From: an uncultured Lachnospiraceae bacterium
GTDB taxonomy: Bacteria; Bacillota; Clostridia; Lachnospirales; Lachnospiraceae
DNA length: 23,578 bases
Assembly: GCA_934343915.1 (NCBI GenBank)
Contig: CAKRIL010000045.1
Coordinates: forward strand, 1-23,578
Reading direction: 5' to 3'
In this document: positions 1 to 7,694 of the stretch, piece by piece
Layout of the letters: the number at the start of each line of letters is the position of its first letter
Position numbering within the stretch: position 1 is the stretch's first letter
Notes under the pieces: generated by a model
The model's input: only the letters and a program-made list of their open reading frames with translations
Told to the model about the DNA's origin: nothing
The model's database searches: none
Program-made: the position numbers and the translations under genes

Positions 1-188
1 ATCATATCCTCTGCAGCAATATCAAGATTCTGCTTAAGCTGCTCTAATATCTGTCTGCCGAGAGGAGATTTCTCCTCGTCGGCAGCTTTATAGAATACTT
101 TTTTCATATCGGAAGACAGAAAGTGGTTAGCCTCTATGCACATCTCCCTGATATTTTTGATTATTTCATCAGTCTGCACTGTTCTCAT
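1..188 (-). CDS. Fumarate hydratase (class I) alpha subunit, N-terminal fragment
   Basis: Partial gene running off the left edge; only the first 62 codons are present. The reverse strand opens MRTVQTDEIIKNIREM and continues through CIEANHF, a SPLGRQILEQL stretch and DIAAEDM. This matches the N-terminus of the alpha subunit of the two-subunit, [4Fe-4S]-dependent fumarase/tartrate dehydratase family (fumarate to malate; a beta subunit usually follows). The iron-sulfur cysteines would lie beyond the window. The start overlaps the end of gyrA by 20 bp, and the gyrA tail supplies an AGAGGA ribosome-binding sequence just upstream. An in-frame ATG one codon earlier (191) is equally possible. The overlap implies co-transcription and translational coupling with gyrA. 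L(+)-tartrate dehydratase alpha is the main alternative, since the two cannot be told apart from this fragment. Confidence 0.8.
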   Translation of the reverse strand, partial: MRTVQTDEIIKNIREMCIEANHFLSSDMKKVFYKAADEEKSPLGRQILEQLKQNLDIAAEDM

Positions 189-2673
189 CATTGATTTCCT
201 CTGCATCAGTCAATTCTTCAGGCTTGGTCTCATCTCCCTCGCGAACCTTAGCTACCTTGGCTACCTTGACACCTTCATCAAGATTGATAAGCTTAACTCC
301 CGATGTTATTCTTCCAAGTACCGATATTCCGGCTACCTGCATACGGATAATGATGCCCTCGGTAGTGATAAGCATGATTTCCCTGCCCTCATTAACTGCC
401 TTGACACCTATTACATTTCCTGATTTCTCGTTAATCTTGTAGCACTTGATTCCCTTACCGCCTCTGTGCTGAACAGTGAATTCTTCTGTCTTGGTTCTCT
501 TGCCGAGTCCGTTCTCGGACACGATGAGAAGCTCGTCGCCCTGTGTATCAAGCTGCATTCCTACAACCTCATCACCTGCGATAAGATTCATACCGATTAC
601 ACCCATCGCACTTCTTCCGGTAGGTCTTACATCCTGCTCATTGAAACGGATGCACATTCCGAGCTTCGTGACAAGAATAATGTCCTTATTTCCGTCAGTC
701 TCCTTAACCTCAATAAGCTCATCATCATCCCTGAGTGTGATTGTCTGTATTCCCGTCTTACGAATATTGGCATATTCCTTAGCCGGAGTTCTCTTGACAA
801 TACCGTTCTTGGTACACATGAACAGATATGAATCATCTTTTATACCATTCACAGGTATAATAGCACTTATCTTTTCACCCGGCATAAGCTGTAAGAGGTT
901 GACGATAGCTGTTCCTCTTGCTGTACGGCTCGCCTCAGGTATCTCATAAGCCTTAAGTCTGTATATTCTTCCGAGACTTGTGCAGAACAGCAGATTTTTA
1001 TGAGTTGTCGTCATAAATAAGTCTTCTATGTAGTCCTCATCAATCGTCTGCATTCCCTTGATTCCACGTCCGCCTCTGTTCTGGCTCTTGAAGTTATCGA
1101 GAGTCATTCTCTTGATATAGCCGAGATTAGTCATGGCAATGACCGTGCTCTCATCAGGAATTAAGTCCTCCATATTGATTTCGGACTCATCATATCCGAT
1201 TGAGGTTCTTCTGTCATCGCCGTACTTATCGGCAATAGCAGTAATCTCCTTGCGGATAACCATGAGAAGCTTCTTCTCATCAGCAAGAATCTCCTTCAAC
1301 TCCTCAATTCTTGCTCTGAGTGCTGCCAGCTCCTGCTCAATCTTCTCTCTTTCGAGACCTGTAAGAGCTCTGAGTCGCATATCGACAATCGCCTGTGCCT
1401 GTGCGTCTGACAGACCGAAGCGCTCGATAAGTCTTGTCTTAGCTGCCTGAACATTCTCGGAACTTCTTATTATGCTGATAACCTCGTCAATATTGTCGAG
1501 AGCTATCATTAAGCCCTCCAAGATGTGAGCTCTGGCTTCCGCCTTATTGAGTTCATAACGTGTTCTTCTTGTAACTACATCCTTCTGGTGAAGAAGATAA
1601 TATCCAAGCATCTCCTTAAGGTTAAGAACCTTAGGCTGCTGATCGACAAGAGCAAGCATAATAACACCGAAGGTATCCTGCATCTGAGTATGCTTGTAGA
1701 GCTGATTGAGCACTATATTGGCATTGGCATCCTTGCGGAGCTCGATGCATATTCTCATACCCTGTCTGTCGGACTCATCTCTTAAATCCGTTATTCCGTC
1801 AATCTTTTTATCCTTTACAAGCTCTGCAATCTTCTGAATAAGATTAGCCTTATTGACCATGTAAGGAATCTCTGACACGATAATACGGCTCTTGCCATTC
1901 GGCATAGCCTCAATATCAGTCACTGCACGAACCTTAATCTTACCTCTTCCGGTTCTGTATGCCTCCTCGATTCCCCTTTTTCCGATAACCATGGCACCTG
2001 TAGGAAAATCAGGTCCCTTGACTATCTCCATCAATTCCTCTATATCTGTTTCCCTGTCATTTTCAACTTCATTGTCGATAATCTTCACAACGGCAGCGAT
2101 AACCTCACGAAGATTGTGAGGTGGTATATTGGTAGCCATACCTACGGCAATACCTGATGTACCATTGACCATGAGGTTAGGATATCTTGAAGGGAGAACG
2201 CTTGGTTCCTTCTCTGTCTCATCGAAGTTAGGTACAAAATTAACCGTATCCATGTCAATATCAGCAAGCATCTCCATGGAAATCTTACTTAATCTTGCCT
2301 CTGTGTATCGCATCGCGGCAGCACCGTCGCCATCAACGGAACCGAAGTTGCCATGACCGTCAACAAGCGGATATCTTGTGGCAAAATCCTGTGCAAGCTT
2401 AACAAGAGCCTCATAGATAGATGAGTCTCCGTGAGGATGGTACTTACCCATTGTATCACCGACAATACGCGCACACTTTCTGTGCGGCTTGTCAGGGCCG
2501 TTATTTAACTCAATCATCGAATAGAGAATTCTACGCTGTACAGGCTTAAGACCGTCCCTTACATCAGGAAGCGCTCTTGCGGCGATAACGCTCATCGCAT
2601 AGTCTATATATGAAGTCTCCATTGTCTCTTTGAGGTCTACATCATGAACCTTATCAAAGATATGTTCATCCAT
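169..2673 (-). CDS. gyrA: DNA gyrase subunit A
   Basis: Breakage-reunion subunit of DNA gyrase, 834 aa (B. subtilis about 820), acting with GyrB to introduce negative supercoils. The winged-helix/tower region carries the catalytic tyrosine Y123 in AAAMRYTEARL. The quinolone pocket reads HPHGDSSIYEA with S84 and E88, the usual non-resistant residues for Gram-positives. The C-terminal beta-pinwheel begins with the GyrA box QNRGGRG near residue 529, and a related blade motif QHRGGKG lies near 733. The protein ends in an acidic tail. The ATG is preceded by GGAGGA at good spacing. It lies 190 bp downstream of gyrB, with inverted repeats between them, and overlaps the fumarase gene that follows. 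No promoter is certain; a TATAAA-like element lies about 25 bases upstream of the start. Confidence 0.98.
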   Translation of the reverse strand: MDEHIFDKVHDVDLKETMETSYIDYAMSVIAARALPDVRDGLKPVQRRILYSMIELNNGPDKPHRKCARIVGDTMGKYHPHGDSSIYEALVKLAQDFATRYPLVDGHGNFGSVDGDGAAAMRYTEARLSKISMEMLADIDMDTVNFVPNFDETEKEPSVLPSRYPNLMVNGTSGIAVGMATNIPPHNLREVIAAVVKIIDNEVENDRETDIEELMEIVKGPDFPTGAMVIGKRGIEEAYRTGRGKIKVRAVTDIEAMPNGKSRIIVSEIPYMVNKANLIQKIAELVKDKKIDGITDLRDESDRQGMRICIELRKDANANIVLNQLYKHTQMQDTFGVIMLALVDQQPKVLNLKEMLGYYLLHQKDVVTRRTRYELNKAEARAHILEGLMIALDNIDEVISIIRSSENVQAAKTRLIERFGLSDAQAQAIVDMRLRALTGLEREKIEQELAALRARIEELKEILADEKKLLMVIRKEITAIADKYGDDRRTSIGYDESEINMEDLIPDESTVIAMTNLGYIKRMTLDNFKSQNRGGRGIKGMQTIDEDYIEDLFMTTTHKNLLFCTSLGRIYRLKAYEIPEASRTARGTAIVNLLQLMPGEKISAIIPVNGIKDDSYLFMCTKNGIVKRTPAKEYANIRKTGIQTITLRDDDELIEVKETDGNKDIILVTKLGMCIRFNEQDVRPTGRSAMGVIGMNLIAGDEVVGMQLDTQGDELLIVSENGLGKRTKTEEFTVQHRGGKGIKCYKINEKSGNVIGVKAVNEGREIMLITTEGIIIRMQVAGISVLGRITSGVKLINLDEGVKVAKVAKVREGDETKPEELTDAEEINDENSAD

Positions 2674-2710
2674 TTATATTTCCTCCGAAATTATTTTTTA
2701 TTTTATATAA

Positions 2711-2782
2711 GCAATTTCTCCGTTTCACTCTCGAAATTGCTAACGTCCATTCGCAATTTACTATTTCAGCTTCGCTGAAATA
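2711..2782. repeat. Two short inverted repeats in the gyrB-gyrA spacer
   Basis: The first inverted repeat is GCAATTTC at 2711-2718 and GAAATTGC at 2733-2740, with a 14-base spacer. The second is a perfect 9-bp stem, TATTTCAGC at 2762-2770 with GCTGAAATA at 2774-2782, around a 3-base loop. A further GCAATTT copy lies near 2753. Neither stem is followed by a T-run on the minus strand, so they do not look like terminators. They may be an mRNA-processing or stability element, or part of a dispersed palindromic repeat. Confidence 0.7.
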
Positions 2783-2803
2783 TCTTGCTCATGTACGTTT
2801 GTC

Positions 2804-2860
2804 CATCAAATAAATATAATACTCTGACTGCAAGCAGTCTCGTATTATATTTACTTGATG
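2804..2860. repeat. 57-bp near-perfect inverted repeat just downstream of gyrB
   Basis: The arms pair as CATCAA (2804-2809) with TTGATG (2855-2860), TAAATATAATAC (2811-2822) with GTATTATATTTA (2842-2853), and GACTGC (2826-2831) with GCAGTC (2834-2839). One mismatch and one small internal loop interrupt the stem. It ends 3 bp from the gyrB stop codon. The minus strand beyond it has no U-tract, so a classical rho-independent terminator is unlikely. It may protect the gyrB mRNA 3' end or reduce gyrA expression relative to gyrB. Confidence 0.8.
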
Positions 2861-2863
2861 AAC

Positions 2864-4777
2864 TTATATATCCAGGTTTTTCACGAACTTCGCATTCGCC
2901 TCGATGAATTCTCTTCTAGGCTCAACATTGTCGCCCATAAGTGTAGAGAACGTAACATCTATCTCAGATGCATACTCCTCATCATAGAATACCTTCTTAA
3001 GTATTCTCTTCTCAGGATCCATTGTTGTCTCCCAAAGCTGGTCGGCATCCATCTCACCAAGTCCCTTGTATCGCTGAATTTTATTATTCTGATCACGTCC
3101 TACCTCTGTGAGAATCTCGTTGAGCTGCTCATCCGAGTACGCATACCATACTTTTTTATTCTTCTCAAGCTTATAAAGAGGCGGCTGTGCAAGATATACA
3201 TAGCCCTGCTTGATAAGCTCCGGCATGAAACGATAGAGGAAGGTGAGCATAAGTGTCGCAATATGCGCACCATCAACATCGGCATCAGTCATAATAATAA
3301 TCTTGTGATAACGAAGCTTGCTTATATCAAAATCCTCATGAATACCTGTTCCGAAGGCTGTAATCATAGCCTTAATCTCAGCGTTTCCGAGTATTCTGTC
3401 AAGTCTTGCCTTCTCAACATTTAATATCTTACCTCTGAGTGGAAGAATAGCCTGAGTTGCACGGCTTCTTGCCGACTTGGCGGAACCGCCGGCGGAATCT
3501 CCCTCTACGATAAATATTTCACAATTCTTAGGGTCTTTGTCTGAGCAGTCGGCAAGCTTGCCCGGAAGGCTCATAGACTCAAGTGCAGTCTTTCTTCTTG
3601 TCAGGTCTCTTGCCTTTCTCGCAGCTTCTCTTGCTCTCTGTGCGAGAAGTGACTTCTCGCATATCATCTTGGCAACATTAGGATTCTGCTCTAAGAAGTA
3701 TGTAAGCTGCTCTGTAACTACATTGTCAACTGCACCTCTTGCCTCGCTGTTTCCAAGCTTCTGCTTAGTCTGACCCTCGAACTGAGGATTCTCAATCTTG
3801 ACACTGACAATGGCGGTAAGACCTTCTCTTATATCCTCACCTGTGAGGTTCTGCTCACTGTCCTTTAACAGCTTATTGCTTCTTGCGTAGTCATTGAAGG
3901 TCTTGGTGATTGCATTTCTAAAGCCGGTAAGATGCATACCTCCCTCAGGAGTATTGATGTTATTGACAAACGAATATATGCTCTCGTTGTAATCGTCATT
4001 ATGCTGGAATGCAACCTCAACCGATATATTGTTGACTGTACCTTCACAGTAAATGATATTATCATACAAAGGTGTCTTGCTGCGGTTAAGATACTGAACG
4101 AACTCCTTGATACCGCCTTCGTAATGGAATATCTTCTCCTTCTTATCCTCTCTGTCGTCCCTGAGAATAATCTTGATTCCCTTAGTGAGGAATGCCATCT
4201 CTCTAAGACGATTCTTAAGAATATCAAAATCGTATACTGTATCCTCGAATATCTCTTTGTCAGGGAGGAAGCTTACCTTAGTTCCCGTCTTTTCTGCGCC
4301 GCAGGTTCCTACTACCTTGAGAGGGTACATAACCTTACCTCTCTCGTATCTCTGCTGATATATACTGCCGTCATGATATACCTGAACTTCAAGCCATTCT
4401 GACAGGGCATTGACAACGGATGCTCCTACACCGTGAAGTCCACCCGATACCTTATATCCCCCGCCGCCGAACTTGCCTCCGGCATGGAGAATTGTAAATA
4501 CAACCTCAACCGCCGGAAGTCCGGACTTTGCATTGATTCCTACCGGAATACCTCGCCCGTTATCTGTGACGGTAATTGAATTGTCAGAGTTAATCTGAAC
4601 ATCAATCTCAGTGCAGTATCCTGCCAAAGCCTCATCTACCGAATTGTCAACTATCTCATATACCAAATGATGAAGTCCCTTTGATGATGTACTGCCAATA
4701 TACATTCCCGGTCTTTTTCTTACAGCCTCAAGACCTTCAAGAATCTGTATCTGGTCAGCTCCGTAATTGTTTTCCAT
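2864..4777 (-). CDS. gyrB: DNA gyrase subunit B
   Basis: ATPase subunit of gyrase, 637 aa, the normal short Gram-positive length. The N-terminal GHKL ATPase starts EGLEAVRKRPGMYIG, with the Mg/ATP residues E41 and N45 in EIVDNSVDEA and a VSGGLHGVG glycine loop. The transducer domain follows. The TOPRIM domain has EGDSAGGSAK near residue 420 and TDADVDGAHI near 495. The C-terminus ends in the usual RREFIEANAKFVKNLDI. The start has a GAGGAA site 6 bp upstream. An 83-bp gap separates it from recF; that gap holds a small hairpin (GCAGG/CCTGC, 4812-4825) and an inverted repeat ATATCTG/CAGATAT (4831-4861), but no convincing promoter. Confidence 0.98.
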   Translation of the reverse strand: MENNYGADQIQILEGLEAVRKRPGMYIGSTSSKGLHHLVYEIVDNSVDEALAGYCTEIDVQINSDNSITVTDNGRGIPVGINAKSGLPAVEVVFTILHAGGKFGGGGYKVSGGLHGVGASVVNALSEWLEVQVYHDGSIYQQRYERGKVMYPLKVVGTCGAEKTGTKVSFLPDKEIFEDTVYDFDILKNRLREMAFLTKGIKIILRDDREDKKEKIFHYEGGIKEFVQYLNRSKTPLYDNIIYCEGTVNNISVEVAFQHNDDYNESIYSFVNNINTPEGGMHLTGFRNAITKTFNDYARSNKLLKDSEQNLTGEDIREGLTAIVSVKIENPQFEGQTKQKLGNSEARGAVDNVVTEQLTYFLEQNPNVAKMICEKSLLAQRAREAARKARDLTRRKTALESMSLPGKLADCSDKDPKNCEIFIVEGDSAGGSAKSARSRATQAILPLRGKILNVEKARLDRILGNAEIKAMITAFGTGIHEDFDISKLRYHKIIIMTDADVDGAHIATLMLTFLYRFMPELIKQGYVYLAQPPLYKLEKNKKVWYAYSDEQLNEILTEVGRDQNNKIQRYKGLGEMDADQLWETTMDPEKRILKKVFYDEEYASEIDVTFSTLMGDNVEPRREFIEANAKFVKNLDI

Positions 4778-4860
4778 GCTTTCCTCATTTCTGCGCTACT
4801 AAATAATCTGAGCAGGTATTCCTGCGGTACATATCTGCGACATAAGCGCATTCACAGATA

Positions 4861-5946
4861 TTAATTTTTCTCTGTAATGTGACCCTCTTTCACATAGAAC
4901 ACCTTGTCCAGGTGAAAGCGGTAATTGATAAATTCATCAAGTCCCGTGCAGGTTACAATCGTCTGCACGTTATCTATACTGTCAAGCAGATAGTTCTGCC
5001 TGTTAGCATCAAGCTCTGAAAATACATCATCAAGAAGCAGTACGGGATTGTCGCCTGTTATAAGCTTTACAAGCTCTATCTCGGACAGCTTAAGCGACAG
5101 CGCACAGGTTCTCTGCTGTCCCTGTGAGCCGTACTTTCTCACATCCATGTCTCCCAACAGGAAGCTCATGTCATCACGATGCGGTCCATAGCCCGTCGTC
5201 TTCTGTCTTATATCCCTGTCTCTTGAATCCGTAAGCAGCTTCATAAAATCCACCTCCGTAACCGAAGGCTCATATACAAGCTTAAGCTCCTCCTTTTTAC
5301 CTGAAAGCCTGCCGTGTATATCATATATAATACCATTAAGATTATTGACAAAGTTCCGTCTTATCCTGATAAGCTCATTTCCGTAGCTTACAAGCTGCTC
5401 ATCCCACACATCAAGTGTATCCGCAAGCGAAGGATTAAAGCCAATATCCTTAAGAAGCTTATTTCTCTGGAGAAGAACCTTGTTGTAATTAACAAGATTG
5501 TGAACATATAACTTGTCAAGCTGGCACAGTTCCATATCCATAAATCTTCTTCTCTCAGCCGGACCGCTTTTTATGATATTCAGATCTTCCGGAGAAAAAA
5601 ATACAATATTGATTATCCCGAGAAGGTCAACAGCCCTTCTTATCGGTATTCCGTCAATAGCTACGCCCTTGGTCTTAGTCTTTTTAAGGTGCATATCTAT
5701 TCTGTGGGGAATATTATTCTTTCTCACCATCATTCTTATATGTGCTTCTTCACTGTTAAAAGCAATAATCTCTCTGTCCTTGCTCGCGCGGTGCGACTTT
5801 GTCGTCCCCGCCACATATATAGCCTCGAGAATATTCGTCTTTCCCTGTGCATTGTCACCGTAGAGAATATTGGTCTTATCGGAAAATTTCATGCTGAGTA
5901 ACTCATAATTTCTGTAATTTTGCAAATCAAGAGCCTCAATAACCAT
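4861..5946 (-). CDS. recF: DNA replication and repair protein RecF
   Basis: SMC-like ATPase of the RecFOR pathway, which loads RecA on gapped DNA. At 361 aa it is of usual length. Walker A is GDNAQGKTN at residues 30-38, the ABC-type signature is near YGSQGQQRT, and Walker B is LLLDDVFSELD. It starts 13 bp after rlbA. The spacer contains GGGTAATGGGTAATGG, a 7-bp tandem repeat covering the start; the ribosome-binding site is weak, so translational coupling to rlbA is likely. It belongs to the dnaN-rlbA-recF operon. Confidence 0.97.
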   Translation of the reverse strand: MVIEALDLQNYRNYELLSMKFSDKTNILYGDNAQGKTNILEAIYVAGTTKSHRASKDREIIAFNSEEAHIRMMVRKNNIPHRIDMHLKKTKTKGVAIDGIPIRRAVDLLGIINIVFFSPEDLNIIKSGPAERRRFMDMELCQLDKLYVHNLVNYNKVLLQRNKLLKDIGFNPSLADTLDVWDEQLVSYGNELIRIRRNFVNNLNGIIYDIHGRLSGKKEELKLVYEPSVTEVDFMKLLTDSRDRDIRQKTTGYGPHRDDMSFLLGDMDVRKYGSQGQQRTCALSLKLSEIELVKLITGDNPVLLLDDVFSELDANRQNYLLDSIDNVQTIVTCTGLDEFINYRFHLDKVFYVKEGHITEKN

Positions 5947-5959
5947 TACCCATTACCCA

Positions 5960-6169
5960 CTATTCTTCTATTTTGATAGTTTCTCCATCATATTCGACAA
6001 CATCACCGGCGTGAAGCTTCTTGCCTCTCTGAAGCTCAACCTGTCCGTTGACCTTAACCTGACCGTCAAGTATTACCATCTTAGCGTCAACTCCGGACTC
6101 AACAAGTCCTGTTGCCTTGAGTGCCTGTCCAAGCTTAATAAATTCTTCTCTTAACTTAATTGTTTCCAT
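5960..6169 (-). CDS. rlbA: S4-domain RNA-binding protein (YaaA/RlbA family)
   Basis: Small protein of 69 aa made up of a single S4-like RNA-binding fold: LGQALKATGLVESGVDAKMV, then VKVNGQVELQRGKKL and a GDVVEYDGETI strand. The family sits invariably between dnaN and recF in Firmicutes and is implicated in ribosome biogenesis, though its exact role is not settled. AGGAAA lies about 5 bp before the ATG. It begins 21 bp after dnaN, so it is an operon member. Confidence 0.92.
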   Translation of the reverse strand: METIKLREEFIKLGQALKATGLVESGVDAKMVILDGQVKVNGQVELQRGKKLHAGDVVEYDGETIKIEE

Positions 6170-6190
6170 AAATTTCCTTTCTAATCCGGA

Positions 6191-7300
6191 TTAGTAGTTA
6201 TTGAAATTAACCGGTAAAATAAGATATATATATTCATTCTTGTCATCACGGATAAAGCAAGGTGCCTTTGAATTCATGAGATATATTGAAATCTGTTCAT
6301 CATCAATAACCTTGAGAGCATCCATAAGGAATCTTCCGTTGAAGCCAATCATGATATCCTTACCCTCTTTTACAATATCAATATCCTCATTCATGGAACC
6401 GATAGCGGAATTAATCTTAATCTCGAGTGAACCGTCTATAATATTAACTATTATAGGCTTCTTATCTCCTTCCTTTACAAGGAGCATTGAACGGTCGATA
6501 CAGTCAAGAAATTCCTTCTTGTTAATTACAACCTTAGTCTCGTAATCCTTTGAGAGCATCTGGTCAATCTTGAAGAATTCTCCGTCAATAAGTCTTGAAA
6601 CAACCTTCGTATTATCAAACTCGAAAAGAATATGGTTGTTGGTAAAGAATATATCAACCATCTCATCTGCCTCAGCTGAGAGAATCTTGCTTATCTCATT
6701 GAGTGTCTTACCCGGAACAATAACCTTAATCGGTTCATATGAGCTGTTGAGCTCAATATTTCTTATGGAAATTCTGTGTCCGTCAAGTGATACGACTCTC
6801 AGATTATTCTCATTAATCTCAAATAATTCACCTGTCATTATTCTGTTGCTGCTCTCATTGTCTGCAATGGAGAAGATAGTCTGACGAATAACCTCCTTAA
6901 GTGTGAACTTAGAGAGTGAGATGAACTTGTCCTTCTCTATATAAGGCAGATAAGAGAAATCATCACCTGCCTTGCCTGAGATAGTGAAGTTGGACTTCTC
7001 GCAGATAATTCTTGCAACATAGTTGTCATCTGTTTCTATTGTAACCTCGCTGTCAGGGAGCTTACGGATAATATCGGAGAAAATCTTCGCATCGATTGCT
7101 ACCTTACCGCGCTGCTCAATCTCACCCTTGATAACAGTCTCGATACCAAGCTCCATGTCGTTGGCAGTAAGCTTAATCTCTCCGGCGGATGCATCAATAA
7201 GAATACATTCGAGTATTGTCATTGTTGTTCTTGAAGGAATTGCCTTGAGAACTATGCTTACACCTGCCAAGAGGTCTGATTTTGTACATATGATTTTCAT
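6191..7300 (-). CDS. dnaN: DNA polymerase III beta sliding clamp
   Basis: Ring-shaped processivity factor, 369 aa from the chosen start. The N-terminus MKIICTKSDLLAGVSIVLKA is the family's usual one, and three clamp-fold repeats follow, ending in YIYLILPVNFNNY. The start at 7300 has AAAGGAG 8 bp upstream. The frame stays open upstream to 7462, but that extension is hydrophobic, unlike any DnaN, and lies in the origin. The gene heads the dnaN-rlbA-recF cluster. Its promoter is not clear; one candidate in the dnaA-dnaN gap is TATAAT on the minus strand at 7617-7622, with TTATCA at 7641-7646. Confidence 0.97.
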   Translation of the reverse strand: MKIICTKSDLLAGVSIVLKAIPSRTTMTILECILIDASAGEIKLTANDMELGIETVIKGEIEQRGKVAIDAKIFSDIIRKLPDSEVTIETDDNYVARIICEKSNFTISGKAGDDFSYLPYIEKDKFISLSKFTLKEVIRQTIFSIADNESSNRIMTGELFEINENNLRVVSLDGHRISIRNIELNSSYEPIKVIVPGKTLNEISKILSAEADEMVDIFFTNNHILFEFDNTKVVSRLIDGEFFKIDQMLSKDYETKVVINKKEFLDCIDRSMLLVKEGDKKPIIVNIIDGSLEIKINSAIGSMNEDIDIVKEGKDIMIGFNGRFLMDALKVIDDEQISIYLMNSKAPCFIRDDKNEYIYLILPVNFNNY

Positions 7301-7339
7301 TGTGAATACTCCTTTCGGGAAAAAATGTAAAGTTGTGCG

Positions 7340-7402
7340 TGTTAATAAATATATAAAAAAATTCAGCAGTAGTAGTATTAGGGGCTGTGAATATGTTGAT
7401 AA
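7340..7402 (+). other. Candidate origin unwinding element (DnaA-trio array with adjacent boxes)
   Basis: Reading the plus strand there is an AT-rich tract (7340-7363), then trinucleotides CAG-TAG-TAG-TAT-TAG (7367-7381), a GC spacer GGGC (7382-7385), and two DnaA-box-like 9-mers in reverse orientation, TGTGAATAT (7386-7394) and TGTTGATAA (7394-7402). This order (boxes, GC spacer, 3'-GAT trios, AT-rich DNA) is the published architecture of the B. subtilis basal unwinding element, where DnaA spreads from the boxes along one strand. The assignment is by pattern; the boxes depart from TTATCCACA by one to two bases. Confidence 0.7.
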
Positions 7403-7482
7403 CCGCTCTGAGGCCTTGAAAATCAAGGATTTCAGAAAAAGGATAAGTCTGTTAATAATCAAAGGACAAGCTGTTAAACGAA

Positions 7483-7594
7483 TGTGGACAAGAATTTAAA
7501 AAAATTCCGGCTGTGGAAAAACCAAAAGGTTATTCACACAAAAAGCATAATTATCAACTACTTATCCACAATGTTGTTCCAAGGGTTATCCACA
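7483..7594. promoter_or_regulatory. DnaA-box cluster, dnaN-dnaA side of oriC
   Basis: Perfect TTATCCACA boxes lie at 7562-7570 and 7586-7594. One-mismatch boxes are TTATTCACA at 7530-7538 and, on the minus strand, TTGTCCACA at 7483-7491 and TTTTCCACA at 7512-7520. A weaker TTATCAACT is at 7551-7559. Such density is expected at an origin and supports DnaA binding here. Confidence 0.88.
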
Positions 7595-7694
7595 ATCCGT
7601 AACGAGTATCTTCCTTATTATAATGGGTTATAAATGATGGTGATAACTCATCTTCAAATAAAAGTTATGAAGAGCTGTCATTATATAAGCTTCA

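Larger units (their letters stand above)
7301..7694. other. oriC, dnaN-dnaA intergenic part
   Basis: This 394-bp non-coding gap is the equivalent of the unwinding side of the B. subtilis origin. It has an AT-rich tract and TAG trios near dnaN (7340-7381), degenerate DnaA boxes at 7386-7402, and a box cluster at 7483-7594. A short palindrome CTTCAT-T-ATGAAG (7690-7702) covers the dnaA stop. The inverted pair ATAACT/AGTTAT lies near 7643-7668. No rho-independent terminator for dnaA is visible, so dnaA-to-dnaN read-through is possible. Confidence 0.85.

Noticed and set aside
2410..2425. Quinolone-resistance mutation in gyrA.
   Set aside because: The pocket residues S84 and E88 are the ordinary susceptible forms.
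2804..2860. gyrB terminator.
   Set aside because: The stem is long, but the minus strand beyond it (GACAAACGTACATG) has no U-tract.
7301..7462. In-frame upstream extension of dnaN (54 extra residues).
   Set aside because: It covers the origin trios and boxes, encodes a hydrophobic stretch foreign to DnaN, and the ATG at 7300 has a strong ribosome-binding site.
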